Shown here in pieces: positions 56,853-64,000 of a stretch of 64,000 nt of DNA; the first letter of the stretch is position 1, and each line of letters starts with the position of its first letter. Source of the DNA: Cristatella mucedo. Taxonomy: Eukaryota > Bryozoa > Phylactolaemata > Cristatellidae. The stretch spans positions 10,273,001-10,337,000 of the forward strand of contig WPIO01000008.1 of NCBI GenBank assembly GCA_009760855.2. The letters are read 5' to 3'. A program made the position numbers and the translations under genes. The notes below the pieces were generated by a model, which worked only from the letters and a program-made list of their open reading frames with translations, was not told where the DNA came from and did no database searches.

Positions 56853-57360
56853 GGCTCTCTCTTCTCTCCTATGACAGCCTGTAACCGTACCGGAATTAAA
56901 TACAACTGCACATTTATATTTCCCATATAACCTAACTTTATGTAAGAGACTCCCTCCAGCGGTAAGAAATCGTAAGTATTACCTCGGTGAGTTCTCCTAA
57001 AGTGCTATCGTGTGAAATGAGGTACCCATGGCATGTGTTTATCCCATCCGGACATGCTTTGCAGATCTCGCACATCTCAGCACACGCTTCCACGAACTAG
57101 ATCTTCTAGATCTTGATCTTTGCTGCTTAAATGTCGCCAAATTGTGCCCTGAACGTTGCAAATTGAATCCGCCAGGAGAATGCAACCTATGGATGCCATA
57201 TCAGTACAATTTTCTTATTCGATACTCTCTCTCTCTGTCTGCAATACCGTAAACCTAGACTGCTCGTTGTAGGCGCCGCACAGTCACACTTCGATGGATA
57301 TTACTGCACAGTGTTATGTCTACCCAACTCTCACTATTTCTAGTATCGCCAAAATATATG
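56850..57360. other. No recognisable gene
   Basis: No motif recognised. Confidence 0.5.
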
Positions 57361-57364
57361 CGAA

Positions 57365-57545
57365 CCTTCTACATTTTGTCACTGTGCATGTCACCTATAA
57401 TCATGTGATGATTGTGGACATTGTGCATGGTACCACTAATTAATTTATCACGCTTCTTTTACAGCATATGTTAAGTGCCTAGAAATAGATCAAGTTTTCC
57501 GAGTGTGCTATAAAAATGTAATATTATTATTATTATTATTATTAA
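57365..57545 (+). mobile_element. LINE A 3' UTR and tail, divergent
   Basis: CTGTGCATGTCACCTATAA and TTTTACAGCATATGTTAAG match the LINE A 3' UTR. The stem-loop is decayed, but (ATT)n remains at 57518-57543. Confidence 0.75.
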
Positions 57546-57884
57546 CCCGAAGCTCTGGTCACGCCTAACGGGAAAACCTGAGTATTTCAAAATATCATTG
57601 TTCTTACCAAAGGGGCAAAGAGGTTTTGCAGAACTTCTTGGCTTTCTTCTATTTATCATATTTATCATCAATTTATCATAGGCAATATTTATCATAAGTA
57701 ATATTAGGTATACACACAATGTAGCCAAAGACAAAAATAAATTTTAGTTTTTATCTAGTCAAACAATGATACAATTAATAATAGAAAGTATTAGCACATC
57801 CTCGGTGATAAAAATGTCTATCTAGAATAACAATAATCTTATTAGAATTTTCCTACAGCTTCTGGCAGATGTAAACCTCTATTT

Positions 57885-58000
57885 TCGGCCCAGGGGTAAG
57901 GTGCTCTCGCCTATAATTGCCAAGGTCGTGGGCTCAAGCCCGGCAGGATATGTAAAGCACCTGGATAGAGATTAAGTTATCTTAGGGCACTATGCAAAGT
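57885..58000 (+). mobile_element. SINE B copy
   Basis: Head GGGGTAAGGTGCTCTCGCC, B box GGGCTCAAGCCC, and tail TAAAGCACCTGGATAGAGAT...TTAGGGCACTA. Confidence 0.8.
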
Positions 58001-58258
58001 AATTGTATATATTCAGGTGCCTTAAAAAGTAAAAATCAACAACTGAGTTAGGGATAATCAAGGCACCATGCTTTGGCGAGCAGTCAAAATCATCCCAATA
58101 TCATGCTTGGACAATTCGTGCAGTTGCTGAGACCCCTGACTAGTAATATGGACTGAATCATGCACAGTAATTGAAAGCATTAAAGTATCAATCTCACATA
58201 ATCAAGCAAATGCACAGAAGAAGAGACTCTTGACCGCTGGCTGCTGAGACCTCTGATT

Positions 58259-58430
58259 GGTGAGCCGTGATGGCATACTAGGTAAGGCGGTTGCTTTTCA
58301 TGACTTAGGTTCCGAGTTCATGGTTCGAACCCTGCAGTGGGCGATCATTTATTGCCACTGCTAGCGGTGATGATCGCCGTAAAGGCTGTTCTGTCGCTAT
58401 ATAAAATATGCTGTTAAATCAGCTAGTATT
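58259..58430 (+). mobile_element. SINE A copy
   Basis: A box TGGCATACTAGG, B box GGTTCGAACCC, and body words GGGCGATCATTTATTGCCAC, GGTGATGATCGCCGTAAAG and CTGTCGCTATATAAAATATG. The tail ends in AAATCAGCTAGTATT. Confidence 0.88.
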
Positions 58431-58434
58431 AGTA

Positions 58435-58820
58435 ACATGGATTAAATCATGTGCAGTAATCACTCAAATTTTTCGGTGTGGAGAAGCCACGTTCGTAACG
58501 GCGAGAATAAAGGCGTGTGGCCCTTGAACTTAGTCACGATATGCAAAGTTTCACATTGCTTAAGTACCAAAACGATTCAAATGAACAGAGCGCATTCTAC
58601 GAGGTGCAAATATTCTTTCATCTTCTTTTCGAATGACGTCAAATCTGGAGGTGACGTGACGTCATTACGAAGTTAATATGAAGCTTGAGAAGCGCTATAA
58701 CTGGAGATGCGTTTTCCAAAAGGTTATAAATTAATGAAGGGGGTCAACCGAAAGACCGAATTCTGAGCTGTGTGAGGCACGAAGAGAGGCCACGTGATGT
58801 CAAACCAATTTACACAGGCA
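58435..58820. other. No recognisable gene
   Basis: Nothing recognised apart from weak LINE A-like words near the right edge. Confidence 0.4.
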
Positions 58821-58829
58821 GCTTATAGA

Positions 58830-59660
58830 AATATAATAGAGAGCTGTAACAGACGAGTGACATAATCTTGAATTCAATGCGTGGATTTACTGGCAGCCAA
58901 GGCTGGTTGGCGAGTGGCGGCGTAAAGCGACTGTTGCAAAGTTTACGAAAAACACATGCAGCTGTCGATTTTGCTGACTAACTGAAAGTGTTTAGTTAAA
59001 TGGACTAACAGACCTGAGTAGTAGTGATCTACAGTTGTCTGCAAGGACTGGTTGACTGTGAAGTAGTCCATATCAAAACAAGCCCGATTTTGTTTGATGC
59101 TGCTTTTCTGAAGGAACCAGACTTAAATGGGACGTTAATGTACTTACCTTGTGGGAACTCACATGGGCATTAGACACGCACATTCCGAGCAGAGGCTGCA
59201 GGAAATAAGCAGCTTGAGCCGATATAGGGAATTAGCATGTTCAGTTTCTGAGTAAAACTCTATCGGCCCATTATTTTAAAGTTGATTGCATCGTCCTTTT
59301 ATTTGACAATGTTGGCTGCCGTCCAAGTGCAAATGTCATCGTAGCATCGTGCACGGGAGCTGTTAGAGTTTTCGAGACATTGAAAAGCAGAGCCTGGTAA
59401 AAGCATAAGTGCAGCTGCGTGTCAACTGCATTAAAAAGAAAGCCTGGATAGTGCTTGTCAATTCTATCGGCAAGAGAAAGAGTAAAAATAGTGAAAAAAG
59501 TGGACCTAAAAGGCACATCTGTGGCACCACACACTTAGAAAGCTTCCTCCTCAACCACTGTTTGCCGTATAAAATAATGATGATAAAAGATAGAACCTGC
59601 GTACAGCACTTTTGGAGAATTAAATATATTGTTTGCTGTGTAAGCTGAAAAGGCAGCATA
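58830..59660 (-). mobile_element. LINE A-like copy, decayed RT core
   Basis: The minus-strand frame 59534-59271 reads FTIFTLSLADRIDKHYPGF and then FNAVDTQLHLCF, where FYADDTQLYLCF is expected. The catalytic aspartate pair is reduced to Val-Asp, and the GVPQGS block is damaged. The C-terminal region continues down to about 58830 without an open frame. An old copy. Confidence 0.75.
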
Positions 59661-59884
59661 TCAATTGGTTATTGATAACATACACAGCGCCAGCATGAAT
59701 AAGCTCATAAAAAATATTTCAAGCCGACCCAGCAAATTCTATTAGGAAAGAGATAGTTTCGGCGTCAAGTAGGGGTATGGCACGACTTCCATTGGCAGTG
59801 GATTACAGGCTTTAGGAGAAAATAAACGCAGGCCACGTCTCATGAGGATTTGAGGTTGGTTAGAGACAAGGTGAAACTATTTAA

Positions 59885-60720
59885 TTCAAATATTAATAAT
59901 CCATTTGCATAGACTGAATCAGAGAACTGAATTTCTCTCTAAGCACTTCACAGATGCTGCATATAAAGCATTACCCAATTTTTGATGGTAACATCCGCAA
60001 GCAGCAGGCACAGGACAAGCAAGAACGTGCACACGATGGAAGAATCACAAAGACCCGCTACGTGCTGAAATAAGCAGGCGCGTATTAAGCTTCTTTTAAA
60101 GTGTCGCCATGTCAGGAGACGTTGTGATGTGCGTCGTTAGTGAGAAAGTAAAGCGATGCGATGCTTAGCCTGATCTTGAAGTATTGCAGAGAGTTATGTT
60201 GGTACCAGAGAATGACAGAGCATAAATTTAGTTAAGAAGCATTTAAGTGGATAGGCGGCTTAATGGGAGCCAGTGGTCATTTAGAAGAGGTATATCGTGG
60301 CATTTTCAACTTTCATGATATGTTAGCCTAGCTGCAGATTTTTACAACAACTATAAGCTCCTTATCAAACAAGTAGGACTATCGTTTGGTGAGTTATAAA
60401 TGTTTAACGGGATGTCACAAATGCAAGGCCAAACTTTGATATGGTATCCTTATCTGTGCAGGTCGGAATAGTTGCAATGTTACCTAGTTGAATGTGGAAA
60501 GACTTGACCGGGTAGCTGATGTGGCCTTCGAATGAGAAAGTTCATTGACATCTCGTCTCCGGATTTCTCTATTGAGATAGAAACTAATCCATCTTAACTG
60601 GGTGCCGATTGTGCCTAGGCGAGATGGCTGGCACTCGAGATGGATTTGGTAATCAATGGTATCAAAATCTGCGGAGAGATGCCGATTTCGAAGAACTAGT
60701 GGAGAAACTCCACCTAAGAC
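59885..60720 (-). mobile_element. LINE A-like copy, divergent
   Basis: A decayed tail (GAACTGAATTTCTCTCTAAGC) and 3' UTR are followed by words matching reversed LINE A C-terminal sequence, with ATGGTATCCTTATCTGTGC and GATGTCACAAATGCAAGGC among them. No frame survives. Confidence 0.65.
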
Positions 60721-60844
60721 GGAACTTGTGAGAATCTTTTAATGAATGAATGCATTTGAAAAAGTGCTTACTATATCCGGAGGTTTTCTCTACGTGGTTA
60801 CTGAAAATTACTCGCTAGCTTAAAGTTTATTCGTACTACTACTA

Positions 60845-61226
60845 ATAATAATAATAATGTACTTGATGAAGCGCCCTCAGAGAACTCAATCTCTTTCTAG
60901 GCGCTTCACACTTGCTGCAAAGGGAAATGCAATTGAATGGTAAGTAAAATTATGCTTGAAAAACAAACGAAATGAATAATATGGTTAGGGGTGACATGCA
61001 CAGGGTCAGCATGCAAATGTGGTTAGTGGCAGCATGCACAGTGTCAGCACGCATAAGTACGTGTAGGACGAATCACAGGGACCCACTAAATGCTGTCCTA
61101 AATAGGTGTGTTTTTAAGTTCCTTTTAATTGTGGTCAGGTCAGGGGATGTTCTGACGCAGGTCGGGAGGGAGTTCCAGGCTTTGGGAGCATACGAACTAA
61201 ATGCACGGTCTCCAAAGGAAACTAGT
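60845..61226 (-). mobile_element. LINE A copy 9, 3' part
   Basis: (TAA)n, the reversed stem-loop, 3' UTR and C-terminus to FGDRAF-equivalent sequence at 61226, well conserved. It joins there directly to the next entry. Confidence 0.9.
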
Positions 61227-61525
61227 TAAAGTAGTATTACGATTGTCTCGTCAGCGTTGACAGGAGTAAGAGCAGGAGTTCTGGGCGGAGAACACGTAAG
61301 TTCTCTTGGATTAGTATAAACTTCTTCGTTAGCAGACTAACAATAGCGTCTTCGAAAGGTGCTGGGACAGAATCTGAGGCAAGGGGAAGATTTAATTCGT
61401 TAGCTATGCATGATGGCAAGTCAAACATTAGTCAAGGCATCTCCAAATGAGACTAGTAGTCATAAGTCTAGAGGGCAGCTAGTCTTCTTAGACTGGGAGA
61501 GCGGCTACGAGATGAGCAACGGGAT
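61227..61525 (-). mobile_element. LINE A endonuclease-RT linker, joined to copy 9
   Basis: The minus-strand frame reads PLASDSVPAPFEDAIVSLL and then KKFILIQENL, matching the linker just before NYRPVS. Directly after it the C-terminal part of copy 9 follows, so the whole RT core is missing between them. Further upstream the linker fades at about 61525. Confidence 0.75.
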
Positions 61526-61529
61526 GAGA

Positions 61530-63080
61530 GCGGCAGGGGGCAGACTTAAGGCGGACATTACTTCTCAGAAAGAGCAAGGAACAGAAGCTGAACATTCCAG
61601 CGAGAGTTTCAGCTTTGAGAGGAGTCATGCACATAAAGAAGCTAAACAAATGATCGCCTAAATAGCGCCTCGGTTGCCAGGTTTCATTATGACTTGGCTG
61701 TGGTTCAAGGAGGCAGTTTCATGGTCAACATCAGCAATTTCAAATTTTGCATCTGTGCTTGCACCTTGTTCTTACATAAGCTAGGCTTGACCAAGTCCGT
61801 GGCGGGTTGGCACGACCAACAATAATTTTCATGTGTGAATATATAGACAGTATTTCAGGAATTTCAGGAAGCTTCAGTGGAGCTGGAAGGCTTTGAGATG
61901 CTGAAAGGCAGTAGAAAATCTAGCCATCTCAGAATAATAAGCGTATATACAGGTCCAGATAAGTAGTAGATAATGTCTAGATAACTGTTTTAGGTCAAGA
62001 GGAATGGCAGTGTTTTAGAAGGAGATTGAACCTGGAACTTGAAATTAAACTTCGAGATGAGGGCAGGAAATGCAGGATCGAATGTGGGCGTTGAGGAAAA
62101 GCACGTAATGTACGATGACGACTCCAGGGATTATGTAGCCTCCTGGATTGACTGCCTAGATATGGAATTAGTTGACAATGTCTGGGGCAGTGCATCAACC
62201 AACACCATTTTAGCACCAGATTAGGCGATTCATTCTAGTTTGCAACAAATCTTGTCTGCTTGTCATCAGCTGAATTTAAAATGGTTAAGACCGAGAGAGC
62301 AAATATAGAGAGAAAGATGAGAATTAGATATGTAAAACGAGAGACTACACAATGTCATCAAACGGGCAAAGGCTGGGAGAGAAATAAATACGGAAAAAGT
62401 GACCAACAAAGGGTGAGAAAAAAGAGCAGATTTGGAGAGGTCGCTAGCTAAAGAAGGAAGAGAGAGGTTAGACAAGTAAAGGTGCAGTGGAGATGAGAAC
62501 TAAGTAGATTTTAAATGCGATACGATGAGGAGATATACAAATTAAAGAAAGAGAAAGAAAGAAATTTATTAAAAGCCAGGCGAGAGCGAAATAAATAAGT
62601 AGGTGGTATAATACAACGAAATAGGCTGCAAGGGAATTTGCGATAATGTCGGAATGAGAAGGGAAAGAATGAAAATGGGAAGTGATAGAAAAATTAGAGA
62701 TAAGGAGCAGTTTGACACAGAATCGATCTACTAAGCGCGGAAAAAATTAAGACTGCATAATTGAGGCCAGCTGTTCAGGTCTTTTTTTACTAGCAGATAT
62801 TTCATTGACTAAAATGTACTACCTCTCTGGCTGTTAAAGGAAAGGCATAGACAAACCAATGGTTGCCGAGTCATACGATTCAAGAGACGCAAGTAGCAAG
62901 TGAGTATGCGATAAGAAAAAGCCAAATTACACCGTAAAAATTACTTACAGCGATAGAGCATTATAGTGCAAGATGTAAAAGGCTGACTACAGCAGTATAA
63001 TAGACCTTGCTCAGTAGAAAGCGTGTCTGCATACGCTGCAAAATGTTTGCAGCAAAACTAGATCGAAATATACGCCAACT
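61530..63080. other. No recognisable gene
   Basis: Purine-rich on the plus strand (62250-62720), with AGAAAGAG words. I could not find endonuclease motifs of LINE A here. No gene called. Confidence 0.5.
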
Positions 63081-63084
63081 CACG

Positions 63085-63250
63085 AGGATTTCACTGCCTG
63101 TGGATTCGCTTCCCTAGTCTATAGTAGACTTACACTCGTGTCTACTCCAAGGCACTTCGGAAGTACCACTCACGAAAGACACCGCTGCGCCATCTTGCCA
63201 CGTGATGGAGGAAGGAAGGGACGGACTTTCTCGCTTTATTTAGTAGAGAT
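63085..63250. repeat. Unclassified dispersed repeat, second locus
   Basis: CTGCCTGTGGATTCGCTTCC, CGCCATCTTGCCACGTGATG and GGACTTTCTCGCTTTATTTA occur in the same order as in the 51350-51800 repeat. Confidence 0.65.
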
Positions 63251-63261
63251 GAACACGAGGA

Positions 63262-63330
63262 GTTTGCGTCGCCGAGTGGTTAGGCGGCCGAAAGGGATTA
63301 CAGCAGCGTGGAATTCAGTTTTGAGCCTTT
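63262..63330 (+). pseudogene. tRNA-like 5' half
   Basis: GCGTCGCCGAGTGGTTAGGC looks like the acceptor/D-arm start of a Ser or Leu tRNA. The rest does not fold and no B box is clear. Confidence 0.3.
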
Positions 63331-63334
63331 CATC

Positions 63335-63750
63335 GTCCACGGTTGCACTGCAGCAGCTAGATTGGCGTCCCTGGCGTTGTGCAAAAACGGGGCTCTTCAC
63401 TTCGCTAGCAGGTCACGCTAATCCGGCAAGTGGTGGCAAATTTTCTAGCTGCATTAAATGTGCTACTAGCGTCGCGTCTACGGTTGGTGCGCGGAGAGAT
63501 TGAACCCCTGCACAATGCGTACCGCTATGCAGCGCATACTTCATGCAAAATGTTTGTAGGAGCCGAATGAAAACTGAATACGTTACACCGATAGTATTTG
63601 TTTGCAGTTTAGACCATCTGGAAGAGCCCACTCTGAAACCTGCACGCCAGCGAGACGTTAAGGGAGGAATCCCGCAATGGAAATAGCATGGCTTTTCATT
63701 CATAGCTGAACGACTGCACTAGCTTCAGCCTTTTCGAGTCCTGATGTTTT
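63335..63750. other. No recognisable gene
   Basis: Nothing recognised. Confidence 0.45.
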
Positions 63751-63754
63751 CTAT

Positions 63755-64000
63755 TGACAATAAATTGCCTGCTCAATTCCTACGTCGAACGAACTCTGGA
63801 AACAGAACCTTTTCCCCCTGAACGTTCCAACCTGCGGAACTTATTGGCACATTAATTTATTTGCACATTCCTTTCGAAACCCGGCCTCCTCTCCTGCCTG
63901 TGGATTATCTTCACCAGCCGTCCTTAGCCGGTACTTTCAGAAGAATTATTCATCAACTGCCCTCCTCCTTTTTGTCTCGTGAGATGAAGTCTGGTGGCCA
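63755..64000 (+). mobile_element. LINE B copy, 3' part, cut by window end
   Basis: CAATAAATTGCCTGCTCAAT, the WNSLP-like CAACCTGCGGAACTTATTGG, and CTCGTGAGATGAAGTCTGGT match the LINE B C-terminus and 3' UTR seen at 41500-41760. It continues beyond the window. Confidence 0.8.

Overview
The window is nuclear DNA of an animal, most likely an invertebrate. It has no operons and no bacterial-type gene packing. It is crowded with non-LTR retrotransposon fragments, tRNA-derived SINEs and long (GA)n, (TA)n and (CT)n microsatellites. Only one stretch looks like a host protein-coding locus. The phylum cannot be read from the sequence. A lophotrochozoan (mollusc, annelid or flatworm) fits the LINE/SINE style, but that is inference.

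Two LINE families dominate. LINE A is a CR1/L2-like element. It has RT motifs YGVPQGSVLG and FYADD and a C-terminus ending near KAWNSLP. Its 3' UTR ends in a 40-nt stem-loop followed by (ATT)n. About twenty copies or remnants are present on both strands, most of them 5'-truncated; the best is at 10895-12490. LINE B is a second CR1/L2-like family. Its copy at 1880-3625 keeps endonuclease motifs and the C-terminus but has lost the RT core. Two SINE types occur. SINE A has a tRNA head, a body of about 100 bp and a tail of its own. SINE B is a tRNA head fused directly to a tail resembling the LINE A stem-loop, which suggests it is copied by LINE A's machinery. Several insertions are nested with visible target-site duplications (TSDs). 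One is a 468-bp hAT-type element at 26332-26799 that resembles, from memory, the SPIN/URR1 elements of vertebrates.

Layout: 1-4300, hAT end, SINEs, LINE B and microsatellites. 4300-7000, no recognisable feature. 7000-13600, three LINE A copies and a (TA)n tract. 14800-15600, LINE B. 15600-18700, nothing recognised. 18700-23800, LINE A tails, an inverted pair of LINE A copies, and SINEs. 25000-29600, nested LINE/SINE/hAT insertions. 31000-36700, microsatellites and a LINE A 3' half with an open frame. 37600-39760, a GC- and CpG-rich block holding a minus-strand RING-finger gene with a TATA box and an RFX-like X-box. Its frame is broken at a perfect 19-bp tandem duplication. 39800-41900, LINE A and LINE B. 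42800-44000, a 1.17-kb polypyrimidine tract. 45300-50200, more LINE copies. 52200-55500, a tandem duplication carrying an intact tRNA-Asp(GTC) gene in one copy and a decayed one in the other. 55500-64000, LINE A and SINE remnants, and a LINE B 3' end running off the window.

The parts interact mainly as a transposon community: autonomous LINEs, SINEs that borrow a LINE tail, and a DNA transposon landing inside both. The RING locus and the tRNA-Asp gene are the only likely functional host genes.
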